This document shows, piece after piece, positions 25,820 to 34,700 of a stretch of DNA of 64,000 bases. The DNA lies in assembly GCA_965276715.1 (NCBI GenBank), contig OZ255622.1:4092001-4156000 (forward strand). The letters are read 5' to 3'. The stretch is from CAXTPV01 sp965276715 (GTDB lineage Bacteria > Pseudomonadota > Alphaproteobacteria > Acetobacterales > Acetobacteraceae). Under the pieces are notes generated by a model that was not told where the DNA came from, did no database searches, and was given only the letters and a program-made list of their open reading frames with translations. Position numbers and translations under genes: made by a program. The first letter of the stretch is position 1; each line of letters starts with the position of its first letter.

Positions 25820-28018
25820 CTATCCGTGCACCACCACATCGATATCGTCCCACCACGGCGTCCAGCCGCCCGATGACGGCCCGGGCGACAGCGATCCATC
25901 TCTCCAGCGGAACTCCTGCCTGAGGAACGCACCGGTCCGGTAGGCGTGCGTCGTCCCGTCATCGGCATAGATCGAGCCGCGGCAGTCGGGCCCCGGATAG
26001 ACGTGCAGCGCGAGGTTTCCCGCCGGACGCTCGCCGGTATGCTGCACCACCGCCTGCATCGGCACGATGCTGCCCGCGCGCGCGAACACCGGCACGTGCC
26101 CGGGCCGTCGCCGCAGCATCAGCGGCTCGCTCGTCTCCAGCCTCGCACCGGTCCAGAAGTCGAACCACTCGGTCCCCTCGGGCAGTGTCAGGAGATAGTC
26201 GTCGAGCCCGTCGACCGGCGGCGGCGCCACCAGCAGGGCGGGGCCGAACATGAACTGCGCCTCCTCGCGCCTGAGCGCCGGATCGTCGAACTCGAGGAAC
26301 ATCGGCCGCATCAGCGGCACGCCGGTCCGCGCCGTCTCCTCGACGCAGGTGTAGATGTAGGGCAGCAGCCGGTAGCGCGCCTCGATCGACGCGCGCCGCC
26401 ACGCCTCGTGCGCCTCCCCGTCCACCCACGCCTCCTGGTCGCGCGTATCGAGGTCGGTGTGGTTGCGCATGATCGGATGGAACGCGCCCACCGCGATCCA
26501 CCGCGTCAGCAGCTCCGCCGTCGGGCTGCCCTTGAAGCCGCCGATGTCGCAGCCCGCGAGCGCGAAGCCGGACAGACCGAGGCTCAGCAGCTGCGGCGTC
26601 GCCAGCCGCAGATGGTTCTCCGTGCTGCTGTTGTCGCCCGTCCAGGTGACCGCGTAGCGATGCCCGCCCGCATAGCTCGCGCGCGTCATCACGAACGGAC
26701 GGGCGTCGGGCCGCAACGCCAGCAGCCCGTCATGCGTCGCGCGCGAGTTCTGCATCCCGTACACATTGTGGATCTCGGCGTGGTCCGTCGTGCGGGTCTC
26801 GAACCCCGGCTCCTCGATCCGGTGCGTGACGGTCGCCGGCATCGTGTGTCCCGCCACCTTGAACACCGCCGGCTCGTTCATGTCGTTCCAGAACCCGGCG
26901 ATCCCAAGCCCCGCGAACTCCCGGTGCAGCGTCCCCCACCAGGCGCGTGTCGCGGCCCGCGTGAAATCGGGAAACACGCAGTCGCCAGGCCAGACCTCGC
27001 CCACATAGTCGCCGTCCGCGTCGCACACGAAATGCCCGCCCGCGCGCCCGCTCTCGTACGGCGCGTAATCCTCGTCCGGCGCGCGCGGCACATGCAGGTC
27101 GGCGATCACCACCGTCCGCACCCCGCTCGAGCCGATCTCGTCCACCATCGCGCCAAGGTCCGCGAAACGCGCCGGGTCCCGTGTGAACGGCCGGTTCCGA
27201 TCCTGGAACCCGATATCGAGCCAGAGCGCGTCGAGCGGGATCCGCTTCTCCCGATGCAGGGCCACCACCTCGCGCGCCCGCTCGGCACTCTCGTAGCTGT
27301 AGCGGCACTGCTGGTAGCCGAGCGACCAGAGCGGCGGCAACGGCACCCGCCCGACCAGCGACGTGAACCGCTCCAGCACCTGCTTCGGCCGCGGGCCGGC
27401 CAGGATGTGATAGCGGATCGCGCCACCGGCCGCCGACATCCCCACCGTGTCCGCGGCGGTCACACCGAGGTCGAACGCCGTCCGGTGCGTGCTGTCGAGG
27501 AACAGCCCCCAGGCAAACCCGCCCTGCCGCACCGCGAGCAGGAACGGCACCGACTTGTAGAGCGGGTCCCACGCCTCCTGGTAGCCGTACGCGTCGGTGT
27601 TCCACATCGTATAGGCCTGTCCGCGCTTCTCGAGCGGCCCCGGCTTGTCGCCAAGCCCGTAATAGAACTCGCCCTCCGGCGCTGCCTTGCGCAGCCGGAA
27701 TCCGCTCGCGTCGAACCGGACCGCGTCGTGCGCGTGATCCCGGCACAGCACCGTCCCGTCGCGATCCGCCACGGTCAGCGACAGCGTGCCTGGGTCGACT
27801 GTGACCACCAGGTCCCCGGTCGAGAAGCCGTCGGCCGCGTGCGCCACCGGGATGTCATGCGCCCACAGATCCGGCAGCACCGCCCACGACGCCCGCTCGG
27901 GCAGCGTGTCGCGCCCGGCCGCGACCCGGATCGCACCCGGCGCCGACGCCGTCACCTCGAGCATCAGCCCGTTGTCGCGCGCGACGATCCCGCGCGCATG
28001 CCGCTCGATGTCCGCCAT
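25820..28018 (-). CDS. Alpha-glucosidase, glycoside hydrolase family 31
   Basis: 732 residues. An N-terminal galactose-mutarotase-like sheet domain (GEFYYGLGDKPGPLEKRG, TMWNTDAYGYQEAWDPLYKS) precedes the TIM barrel. The GH31 nucleophile is in GFWNDMNEPA (aspartate 379). LWLDIGFQDRNRPFTRDP binds substrate, and ALAGCDIGGFKGSP is the second conserved loop. It ends in the usual sheet domains. No signal peptide is seen, so it is cytoplasmic and probably acts on imported malto- or isomalto-oligosaccharides. It is a single gene with no transporter beside it. Confidence 0.93.
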   Translation of the reverse strand: MADIERHARGIVARDNGLMLEVTASAPGAIRVAAGRDTLPERASWAVLPDLWAHDIPVAHAADGFSTGDLVVTVDPGTLSLTVADRDGTVLCRDHAHDAVRFDASGFRLRKAAPEGEFYYGLGDKPGPLEKRGQAYTMWNTDAYGYQEAWDPLYKSVPFLLAVRQGGFAWGLFLDSTHRTAFDLGVTAADTVGMSAAGGAIRYHILAGPRPKQVLERFTSLVGRVPLPPLWSLGYQQCRYSYESAERAREVVALHREKRIPLDALWLDIGFQDRNRPFTRDPARFADLGAMVDEIGSSGVRTVVIADLHVPRAPDEDYAPYESGRAGGHFVCDADGDYVGEVWPGDCVFPDFTRAATRAWWGTLHREFAGLGIAGFWNDMNEPAVFKVAGHTMPATVTHRIEEPGFETRTTDHAEIHNVYGMQNSRATHDGLLALRPDARPFVMTRASYAGGHRYAVTWTGDNSSTENHLRLATPQLLSLGLSGFALAGCDIGGFKGSPTAELLTRWIAVGAFHPIMRNHTDLDTRDQEAWVDGEAHEAWRRASIEARYRLLPYIYTCVEETARTGVPLMRPMFLEFDDPALRREEAQFMFGPALLVAPPPVDGLDDYLLTLPEGTEWFDFWTGARLETSEPLMLRRRPGHVPVFARAGSIVPMQAVVQHTGERPAGNLALHVYPGPDCRGSIYADDGTTHAYRTGAFLRQEFRWRDGSLSPGPSSGGWTPWWDDIDVVVHG

Positions 28019-28211
28019 CGATCCATCCCGTCCATCGGTGTCCGAGCCGCAGACTAGAGCGGCGGCGCGGGAACCCGAAACCGCGGCGCGGTCCCTAACA
28101 AAGTCATGACATAACGGACGCGAAAGCCTTCACTACAACATCCGAACCCGTTAGATAGAGCAACGAACAAGGCCGATCACAGTCCGGTCCCATAACGAAA
28201 GGAACCCGTTC

Positions 28212-28760
28212 GTGCGCCTGCCGCTCGTCCTGCCGCTCGCGTCCATCTGCTTCCTCTCCTTCGCCTGGGCGCTGTGGGGTCATTTCAGGCGCGACGGCGC
28301 CGCCCCGCTCGGCATGCGGCTCCTCTCCCTGTTCAGCACCGCGTCCTTCGCCGCCTTCGTCTGGCTGGTCGCGTCGCACGCCCCGACCGCCCGCGACGCG
28401 GCCGCCTCCGAGTTCCTCCTGCTGGCCTCGATCCTGCTCTTCTGGTGGACGGTCGCCGCGACCCGCGACCGCCGTCTCCGGCTCGCCCACAGCGCCGACA
28501 ACGCCGAGGCCCTGCACCAGCGCGGGCCCTACGCCCATGTACGCCACCCGTTCTACGCGTCCTACCTGCTGTTCTGGACCGGCACCGCGATCGCCGCCGG
28601 GCCGCCGCAATGGATCGCGGCCTCGATCCTCGTCGCCTGGTATGTCGCACTCGCCCGGCGCGAGGAGACCAGCCTCGAAGCCGGCGCCCTCGGCGTCGCC
28701 TACCGCGACTACCGGCGCCGGACCGGCATGCTGTTCCCCAAGGTCGCGGTCAGGCCCTGA
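28212..28760 (+). CDS. Isoprenylcysteine methyltransferase (ICMT/PEMT)-family membrane protein
   Basis: 182 residues with about five membrane helices and the family signature GPYAHVRHPFYASYLLFW near residue 105, then ARREETSLEA and YRDYRRRTGMLFP. The HPxY motif and the following glutamates form the SAM-binding site of the ICMT/NnrU/phospholipid-methyltransferase superfamily. The bacterial substrate is not established. The start follows an AAAGGA leader. The stop overlaps the convergent hypothetical gene by 11 bases. Confidence 0.8.
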   Translation: MRLPLVLPLASICFLSFAWALWGHFRRDGAAPLGMRLLSLFSTASFAAFVWLVASHAPTARDAAASEFLLLASILLFWWTVAATRDRRLRLAHSADNAEALHQRGPYAHVRHPFYASYLLFWTGTAIAAGPPQWIAASILVAWYVALARREETSLEAGALGVAYRDYRRRTGMLFPKVAVRP

Positions 28761-29091
28761 TCGCGGACGCCGAGCTCAGCACCAGCGTCAGCGTGCCGCG
28801 AATGATCTGCAGCGTCTTGTCCGCCTTCATCGGCAGCGGCACGTGGTGCGTCCGGCAATACAGGATGGCCGCCGCCAGCGCCTCCCGACCCGCAAGCTGC
28901 AACATGTTCCGGTCCGCCGGATCGCGTCCCGAATAGTGCATCCTGATGAAGGTGGCCCTCGCCTCGTCCTCGCCGAGTTCGATCCGCGCACCCGAGATCG
29001 GACGCTTGTCGCCGCGCGAGGCCAGCAGGTCGAACACCATCTCGCAGACCTCCCGGTCGTTGAACAGCACGTGTCTGACCTCTTGCGGCAT
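28750..29091 (-). CDS. Hypothetical protein
   Basis: 113 residues, mixed alpha/beta, no recognised domain. Landmarks: VRHVLFNDREVCEMVFDLL, RIELGEDEARATFIRMHY, and a C-terminal QIIRGTLTLVLSSASAIRA. It looks soluble. I chose the ATG at 29091, eight bases after GAGG; an upstream ATG at 29136 adds 15 basic residues. It follows prmA on the same strand by about 50 bases and may belong to the uvrD-prmA transcript. Confidence 0.6.
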   Translation of the reverse strand: MPQEVRHVLFNDREVCEMVFDLLASRGDKRPISGARIELGEDEARATFIRMHYSGRDPADRNMLQLAGREALAAAILYCRTHHVPLPMKADKTLQIIRGTLTLVLSSASAIRA

Positions 29092-29145
29092 GCGCCGAAC
29101 CTCGTGTCCCGCGCCCTGTCCCGGCCGCACTCGCATCAGACACCA

Positions 29146-30060
29146 TCAACCATAACGATCCGTGAACGGACGCCGCACCATCAGCGTCGTCCAGTCCCCG
29201 ACATCGATCCGCCGCTCGAGCGCGAGCCCAGCCGCCCGGTGCGCGCCCAGCACCATCCGCGCCTGCGAGCCCAGCAGTCCCGCCAGGATCGCCGTCCCGC
29301 CCGGCGCCAGCCCCGCCGCCAGCGCGGGCGCCATCCGCACCAGGGGGCGCGCCAGGATGTTGGCGAACACCAGGTCGTATGGCCGCCCCGTCCGCACCGG
29401 CCCCGACCGCCAGCCATCGCCCAGCCGCGTCTCGACCAGCCGTCCCAGCCCGTTCAACCGCGCGTTCTGCCCCGCCACCCGCACCGACCATGGCTCGATG
29501 TCCACCGCCAGGACGCGCCGCTTCAGCAGGGAAGCCGCCGCCATCGCCAGCACCGCCGACCCGCACCCCAGATCCAGGATCCGCGTCGGCCGCCGATACG
29601 CCACCGCCTCCAGCGCCAGCAGGCAGCCGCGCGTCGAGCCGTGCTCGCCCGACCCGAACGCGATCCCCGCGTCCAGCACCAGCCCGATCCGTCCGGCCTC
29701 GCGCGAAGCCGCCAGATGGGTCCCCCGGATCGCGAACCGGCGCCCCACCAGCTGCGCCGGAAACCCGCTCGCCGTCCGTGCCAGCCACCCCTCGGCCTCG
29801 GTGTCCGCCCGCTCGATCGTCGCCACGTGACCCGTCATCAATTCGGCCAGTGCGACCGCGCCCTGCAAGGCGGCATCCGACTGTCCGCGCGCCCGCACCC
29901 CCTCGACCCGCCAGATCCCCCCGGCCTCGTCGACCTCGAAGAACCCCACCGTGTCGCAGGCCGTGGCGAACGCCTGCTCGAACGCCTCCACCGCATCCAT
30001 CGGCACCGTCACCGACACCGTCTCGAGCGGCACCGCCGCCCGCGCCGGCGACACGATCAT
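29146..30060 (-). CDS. prmA: Ribosomal protein L11 methyltransferase
   Basis: 304 residues. The N-terminal half is the substrate-recognition domain. The C-terminal half carries GIAFGSGEHGSTRGCLLALE, ILDLGCGSAVLAMAAASLLK (SAM motif I), AVDIEPWSV and DLVFANILARPLV, the NILA signature of PrmA. It trimethylates lysines and the N-terminus of L11 in the ribosome stalk. The ATG overlaps the uvrD stop in an ATGA junction, so the two are translationally coupled. Confidence 0.93.
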   Translation of the reverse strand: MIVSPARAAVPLETVSVTVPMDAVEAFEQAFATACDTVGFFEVDEAGGIWRVEGVRARGQSDAALQGAVALAELMTGHVATIERADTEAEGWLARTASGFPAQLVGRRFAIRGTHLAASREAGRIGLVLDAGIAFGSGEHGSTRGCLLALEAVAYRRPTRILDLGCGSAVLAMAAASLLKRRVLAVDIEPWSVRVAGQNARLNGLGRLVETRLGDGWRSGPVRTGRPYDLVFANILARPLVRMAPALAAGLAPGGTAILAGLLGSQARMVLGAHRAAGLALERRIDVGDWTTLMVRRPFTDRYG

Positions 30061-32261
30061 GCCCGCTCCACGAAGCTGTCCTTGACCCGCTTGGATCCCG
30101 CCTTCTCGAAATCGATCTCCAGCCGGTCCTCGTCGGCAGCCGTCACCCGCCCGTAGCCGAATTTCTGGTGGAACACCCGCGCTCCCACCTCGATCGGATC
30201 GGCGCGCGGCCGCCGCTCGCCCACCTCCCACGCCTCGACCGTCTTCGCCCGCGCCGCCACCAGCGGAAACTGCCCCCCGAACCCCTGGCCCCCGAACACC
30301 GGCGCCATCAGCCGCTGTTCGCGCGCCATCACCGCCGACCCCACCCGCTCGACCTGCTCGTCCGGCAACTCGTCGACGAACCGGCTCGGAATGCTCGCCT
30401 GCCAGTTCGCGTAGATCCGCCGGTTCGCCGCATGGCTGATCATCGCCTGCCGGCGGGCCCGGGTGATCCCGACATACGCCAGCCGCCGCTCTTCCTCGAG
30501 CGCCGCGTTGCCGCCCTCGTCCATCGAGCGCTGGCTCGGGAACAGACCTTCCTCCCAGCCCGGCAGGAACACGTTGTCGAATTCGAGCCCCTTCGCCCCG
30601 TGCAGCGTCATCAGGTTGATCCGCGCCTCGGCCGCCTCGTCGACCTCCATCACCAGCGACACATGCTCGAGGAACCCGCCCAGCGTCTCGAAGTCGGCCA
30701 GCGCGCGCACCAGCTCGCGCAGATTCTCGACCCGCCCCGGCGCCTCGGGCGACTTGTCGCGCCGCCACATCTCCAGATACCCGCTCTCCTCGAGCAGCGA
30801 CGCCACCACGTTCACATGCCCGTCGCGCGCCAGGCCCTCGCGCAGCCGCGCCAGCAGCCCGAGCAGCGCGCCCAGCGCCTCCCGCAAACGCCCCTTCAGG
30901 CCGCCCGACGCCAGCAGCCGCGCCGTCGCCTCCGTCATCGGCACCCCGTCCGCGCGCGCCGCCACATGCAGCGTCTGCAGCGCCGCGTCGCCCACCCCGC
31001 GCCGCGGCAGGTTGATGATCCGCTCGTAGGCCAGATCGTCCGCGGGCGAGACCAGCACGCGCATGTAGGCGATCGCGTCGCGGATCTCGGCGCGTTCGTA
31101 GAACCGCAATCCCCCGATCACCCGGTACGGCAGCCCGAGCGTGATCAGCCGCTCCTCGAACGCCCGCGTCTGGAATCCGGCCCGCACCAGGATCGCCATC
31201 TCGGCGAGCGACGCCCCCTCGCGCTGCAACTCCTCGATCCGCTCGCCGACCGCCCGCGCCTCCTCGTCGGAATCCCAAACCGACGCCACCCGCACCTTCT
31301 CGCCCGCACTGTCGTTGCGTCCCGGCCGCAGCGTCTTGCCCAGCCGTCCGCCGTTGTGCGCGATCAGCGCCGACGCGGCCGCCAGGATCGGCGCCGTCGA
31401 GCGGTAGTTGCTCTCCAGCCGGACGATCGTCGCCCCCGGGAAATCCTTGTCGAAGCGCAGGATGTTCTCCACCTCCGCGCCCCGCCACGAATAGATCGAC
31501 TGGTCGTCGTCCCCCACGCAGCACAGATTGGGCGGCCCGTCAGGCCGCTGCGCCAGCAGCCGCAGCCACAGATACTGCACCACGTTCGTGTCCTGGTACT
31601 CGTCGACCAGGATGAACCGGAACTGCCGGTGATACTGCGCCAGCACGTCCTCGCGCGTCCGCAGGATCTCGGTCACATGCAGCGGCAGGTCGCCGAAATC
31701 GGCCGCGTTCAGCGCCGCCAGCCGCGCCTGGTAGTCCGCGTACACCCGCCGCGCGGCGCCGCCGCCGAACTCGCTGTCCTCCGACGGCCCGACCCGCGCC
31801 GGCGTCAGCCCGCGATCCTTCCAGCGCTGGATCACCCCCATCATCTGGTTCGCCGGCCACCGCTTCGCGTCGACCCGCGCCGCCTCCATCACCTGCTTGA
31901 GCAGCCGGATCTGGTCGTCCGTGTCCAGGATCGTGAACGACGGCGTGAGCCCGACATATTCCGCGTGCCGGCGCAGCATCCGCGCGCACAGCGCATGGAA
32001 CGTGCCCAGCCACAGCCCCTCGACCGGCCGCCCGAGCAGGGCCGCCACCCGCTCGCGCATCTCGCGCGCCGCCTTGTTGGTGAACGTCACCGCCAGCACC
32101 TGCCCGGGTGCCGCGCGACCCGTCAGCAGGATGTGCGCGAACCTGGTCGTCAGCACGCGGGTCTTGCCGGTCCCGGCGCCCGCCAGCACCAGCAGCGGCC
32201 CGTCCAGCGTCTCCACGGCCAGCCGCTGTTCCGGGTTCAGCCGGTCGAGATAGGAATCCAT
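30057..32261 (-). CDS. uvrD: UvrD/PcrA-type ATP-dependent DNA helicase
   Basis: 734 residues with all superfamily 1A motifs in order: LAGAGTGKTRVLTTRF (Walker A), ILVDEYQDTN (Walker B), VGDDDQSIYSWRGAE, ESNYRSTAPIL, LMTLHGAKGLEFDNVFLPG and EERRLAYVGITRAR. A 3'-5' helicase used in nucleotide-excision and mismatch repair and in clearing RecA or stalled transcription complexes. The C-terminal KFGYGRVTAADEDRLEIDF is the small Tudor-like domain of UvrD/PcrA. I chose the ATG at 32261 (MDSYLDRLNPEQRLAVETL). prmA is coupled downstream. Confidence 0.95.
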   Translation of the reverse strand: MDSYLDRLNPEQRLAVETLDGPLLVLAGAGTGKTRVLTTRFAHILLTGRAAPGQVLAVTFTNKAAREMRERVAALLGRPVEGLWLGTFHALCARMLRRHAEYVGLTPSFTILDTDDQIRLLKQVMEAARVDAKRWPANQMMGVIQRWKDRGLTPARVGPSEDSEFGGGAARRVYADYQARLAALNAADFGDLPLHVTEILRTREDVLAQYHRQFRFILVDEYQDTNVVQYLWLRLLAQRPDGPPNLCCVGDDDQSIYSWRGAEVENILRFDKDFPGATIVRLESNYRSTAPILAAASALIAHNGGRLGKTLRPGRNDSAGEKVRVASVWDSDEEARAVGERIEELQREGASLAEMAILVRAGFQTRAFEERLITLGLPYRVIGGLRFYERAEIRDAIAYMRVLVSPADDLAYERIINLPRRGVGDAALQTLHVAARADGVPMTEATARLLASGGLKGRLREALGALLGLLARLREGLARDGHVNVVASLLEESGYLEMWRRDKSPEAPGRVENLRELVRALADFETLGGFLEHVSLVMEVDEAAEARINLMTLHGAKGLEFDNVFLPGWEEGLFPSQRSMDEGGNAALEEERRLAYVGITRARRQAMISHAANRRIYANWQASIPSRFVDELPDEQVERVGSAVMAREQRLMAPVFGGQGFGGQFPLVAARAKTVEAWEVGERRPRADPIEVGARVFHQKFGYGRVTAADEDRLEIDFEKAGSKRVKDSFVERA

Positions 32262-32303
32262 CGCCGCCGGACATAGCAACTGCCCGCGATCCCACAAAGG
32301 AGG

Positions 32304-32351
32304 GCAGGGGTTCCACCCCTGCACCCCGCCGGGGTCTCGACCCCGGACCCC
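32304..32351. repeat. Double-hairpin intergenic element
   Basis: Hairpin 1 has arms GCAGGGG/CCCCTGC with a five-base loop. A spacer ACCCCGCC follows. Hairpin 2 has perfect arms CCGGGGTC/GACCCCGG with a two-base loop, then ACCCC. It lies upstream of uvrD and before the divergent VOC gene. The same plan recurs at 37245, 46475 and, inverted, at 47655 and 49614. Confidence 0.75.
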
Positions 32352-32393
32352 ATTCATTGGAGAATGGCGCCACGCATGACTTCGCGGGGTCTA

Positions 32394-32795
32394 ATGCTCC
32401 CTGTCCTCGAACGACTCGATCATGTCCATGTCTTCGTGACGGATCGCACCGCCGCCGAGGCCTGGTATCGCGACGTTCTCGATCTGCGCCGCGATCCGGC
32501 GCTCGCGTTCTGGTCGTCCGGCGGCGGCCCGCTGATGCTGAAAAATCCATCGCGAACCATCATGCTCGCGGTCTTCGAACGGCCGCCGCAGATCTCCAGA
32601 TCAACCATCGCGTTCCAGGTGCAAGCAGATCAGTTCCTGCTCTGGATCTCGCATCTGGAAAAGTCCTCGAACCGAAAGATCGATGCCGTCGACCACCAGG
32701 TGTGCTGGTCAACGTATTTCGTCGATCCCGACGAAAACCCGTTCGAGATCACCTGCTACGACTACGATATCCTGGCGAACGCGCTGAAAGCCTGA
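32394..32795 (+). CDS. VOC (glyoxalase/bleomycin-resistance) superfamily protein
   Basis: 133 residues, one VOC domain with two beta-alpha-beta-beta-beta halves: LERLDHVHVFVTDRTAAEAW and YRDVLDLR at the start, STYFVDPDENPFEITCYDY at the end. The first-strand histidine (DHVHVF) and the last glutamate (FEITCY) are the usual metal ligands. The function within the superfamily (isomerase, dioxygenase or resistance protein) is open. ATGs at 32364 and 32376 are alternatives. The RidA-like gene begins three bases after its stop. Confidence 0.8.
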   Translation: MLPVLERLDHVHVFVTDRTAAEAWYRDVLDLRRDPALAFWSSGGGPLMLKNPSRTIMLAVFERPPQISRSTIAFQVQADQFLLWISHLEKSSNRKIDAVDHQVCWSTYFVDPDENPFEITCYDYDILANALKA

Positions 32796-32798
32796 GCC

Positions 32799-33179
32799 AT
32801 GCGCCGCAACATCACGTCCGGGTCAACCTTCGAGTCGGAAGTCGGCTACTCCCGCGCGGTCGTCGACGGCGAATGGGTGTTCGTCTCCGGCACAACCGGT
32901 TTCGACTACACCACCATGACCATCATGGACGACGTGATCGAACAAACACGCCAGGCCATCGGCAACATCAACGACGCCTTGACCGCGGCCGGCGCCTCGT
33001 TCGCCGACATCGTCCGGGTCCGTTACATCCTCCCGGACGCACACGAGTTCGAAAAATGCTGGCCTGTCCTGCGCGAGACGTTCGGCGATATCCGCCCCGC
33101 AGCCACGATGTTCACGGCAGGCCTGTCCGATCCCCGCATGAAGATCGAGATCGAGGTCACCGCGCGCCGTTCTTCCTGA
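32799..33179 (+). CDS. RidA family protein
   Basis: 126 residues covering the YjgF/YER057c/UK114 fold: GYSRAVVDGEWVFVSGTTGF near residue 16, then AGASFADIVRVRYILPDAHE and a C-terminal DPRMKIEIEVTARR. The arginine in RVRYILP is the position that binds the substrate carboxylate in RidA enamine/imine deaminases. The final motif differs from canonical RidA (IEIEVTA versus VEIEAIA), so it belongs to a side subgroup. Same operon as the VOC gene. Confidence 0.85.
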   Translation: MRRNITSGSTFESEVGYSRAVVDGEWVFVSGTTGFDYTTMTIMDDVIEQTRQAIGNINDALTAAGASFADIVRVRYILPDAHEFEKCWPVLRETFGDIRPAATMFTAGLSDPRMKIEIEVTARRSS

Positions 33180-33215
33180 GACGGCGCGCCTCTCCTCTTC
33201 CGTGCGCCATTCCAT

Positions 33216-33232
33216 TACGATACCATATCGTA
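33216..33232. promoter_or_regulatory. Perfect 17-bp inverted repeat at the radC-pair start
   Basis: TACGATA-CCA-TATCGTA is a perfect 7-base dyad with a three-base centre. Its last base is the A of the ATG of the first radC-like gene. It is AT-rich in an otherwise GC-rich region, and it is the only such dyad I noticed close to a start codon here. It could be an operator or a translational hairpin. Confidence 0.55.
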
Positions 33233-33924
33233 TGCAGACCGGGCCCGACGCTCATCGCAACACCCCCGTCTTCGCCTCCACCGGCCCCGCCGGCCATCGC
33301 GGCCGCATGCGCGAGCGCATCCTCGCTCACGGCGGCGACGCCCTCGCCGACTACGAGATCGTCGAAATGCTGCTGTTCCTCGGCATCCCGCGCGGCGACA
33401 CCAAGCCGCGCGCCAAGGGCCTGATCAACCATTTCGGCAGCCTCGGCGCCGTGCTCGCCGCATCCGTCGAGGCACTCGAGCGCGCCGGCCTCGACCGACA
33501 GTCCACCGTCGCCTTCCGCCTCGTCGTCGCCGCCGCCGAACGCCTGTCGCGACGCGAGGCGATCGAACGTCCGCTGCTCAACAGCCTCGACGCCGTCGAG
33601 ACCTACCTCCGCGGCCACGCGGGGCAGGGGACCCGTGTCCTCTTCCTCGACAACCGCAACCGCCTGCTCGGCGACGACCCGGCCGCCCGCGACGACAGCG
33701 ACGACCACACCCCCACCCGCGTCATCCTCCGCCGCGCCCTGTCACTGCACGCGACCGCCCTCCTCGTCGCCGACCACGACGAACCCCCAAGCCCCGCGCT
33801 CGCCCGCGCCACCCGGCGCCTGCGCGAAGCGGCCTCCCTCCTCTCCATCGTCCTGCACGACCGCGTCGCCCTCGCCGGCGACCACCTCGTCTCCTACCGC
33901 CGCCAGGGCCTGCTGTCCGCATGA
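33232..33924 (+). CDS. RadC-like protein with degenerate JAB metal site
   Basis: 230 residues. The N-terminal UPF0758 helical domain is intact (HRGRMRERILAHGGDALADY, EIVEMLLFLGIPRGDTKPRA). The C-terminal MPN/JAB-like domain keeps its frame (GTRVLFLDNRNRLLGD, VILRRALSLHATALLVA). The metal motif HNHPSGDPxPSxxD is replaced by ADHDEPPSPALARA, and the usual HTPVYPREV is DDHTPTRVI. The protein cannot bind metal as RadC does, so it is a pseudo-enzyme or a partner for the canonical copy. Its stop overlaps that gene by four bases (ATGA). Confidence 0.8.
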   Translation: MQTGPDAHRNTPVFASTGPAGHRGRMRERILAHGGDALADYEIVEMLLFLGIPRGDTKPRAKGLINHFGSLGAVLAASVEALERAGLDRQSTVAFRLVVAAAERLSRREAIERPLLNSLDAVETYLRGHAGQGTRVLFLDNRNRLLGDDPAARDDSDDHTPTRVILRRALSLHATALLVADHDEPPSPALARATRRLREAASLLSIVLHDRVALAGDHLVSYRRQGLLSA

Positions 33925-34700
33925 CCGGCTTCGCCGACGCGGCCGCCTTCCTGCTCCGCGGCCTCGACGCCGAAGCCGCTCCCGACACCATCAGCGAACA
34001 TACGCTGCTCCGCGACGGCGCCGACCACCTCGCCGACGACGAACTGCTCGCCCTCCTGCTCGGCCTCGTCATGCAGGGCCGAGACCTCGCCGACCTCCCG
34101 GCCCGCGCCATCGCCCGCTTCGGCAGCTTCGCCTGCCTGCTCGCCGCCCCCGAACGCGAGCTGCGCGCCCTCGGCGGCCTCGGCACCCACTCCGTCGCCG
34201 CCATTCGCCTGATCCACAACGCCGCCCTGCGCCTGACCCGCGCCGGCCTGCTCCGCCGCCGCGTGCTCGACGATCCCGCCCGTCTCGCCAACTACCTCCA
34301 GATCGTCCTCGCCCGCGAACGCATCGAGCAGTTCCGCATCCTCTTCCTCGATGCCGACGACGGGCTCATCGCCGACGAGGCCCAGGCACGCGGCACCGTC
34401 AACCACACGCCGGTCTATCCGCGCGAAGTGGTCCGCCGCGCCGTCGAACTCGACGCCGCCGCCCTCGTCCTGGTCCACAACCACCCGAGCGGCGATCCGT
34501 CGCCCTCGCCCGATGATCTCGACATGACCCGCCAGGTCGAGGACGCCGCCGCCACTCTCGGCCTCGTCGTGCGCGACCACATCATCGTCGGCAACGGCCG
34601 CGTGCTGAGTTTCCGCGAGCAAGGATTGCTGACGCAGAAGTCGGACCGTACCCCGGGGACCATTCCCAGGCTTGTTGCGGCGTCCGCTACCGTGCCCTGA
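33921..34700 (+). CDS. radC: RadC family protein, canonical
   Basis: 259 residues. A helical UPF0758 N-terminal part (ADDELLALLLGLVMQGRDLA, FGSFACLLAAPERELRALGG) leads to the JAB/MPN domain: FRILFLDADDGLIADEAQAR, VNHTPVYPREVVRRAVELDA and the intact metal motif LVHNHPSGDPSPSPDDLDMT. It was historically called a DNA repair protein, though the activity is unproven; many RadC proteins lie on mobile elements and may act in natural transformation or anti-defence. Translated together with the degenerate copy upstream. Its 3' end overlaps the convergent Hint gene by 14 bases. Confidence 0.88.
   Translation: MTGFADAAAFLLRGLDAEAAPDTISEHTLLRDGADHLADDELLALLLGLVMQGRDLADLPARAIARFGSFACLLAAPERELRALGGLGTHSVAAIRLIHNAALRLTRAGLLRRRVLDDPARLANYLQIVLARERIEQFRILFLDADDGLIADEAQARGTVNHTPVYPREVVRRAVELDAAALVLVHNHPSGDPSPSPDDLDMTRQVEDAAATLGLVVRDHIIVGNGRVLSFREQGLLTQKSDRTPGTIPRLVAASATVP

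Noticed and set aside
25946..28057. A 703-codon plus-strand frame opposite the GH31 gene
   Set aside because: Arg/His/Pro-rich translation without motifs; the GH31 gene is complete on the other strand.
29146..31524. A 792-codon minus-strand frame that joins uvrD-antiparallel residues to PrmA
   Set aside because: The upstream two thirds are an out-of-frame reading of uvrD; only the prmA part from 30060 is real.
29379..32276. A 965-codon plus-strand frame opposite prmA and uvrD
   Set aside because: Low-complexity Pro/Arg/Ala translation; the minus-strand frames carry complete helicase and methyltransferase motifs.
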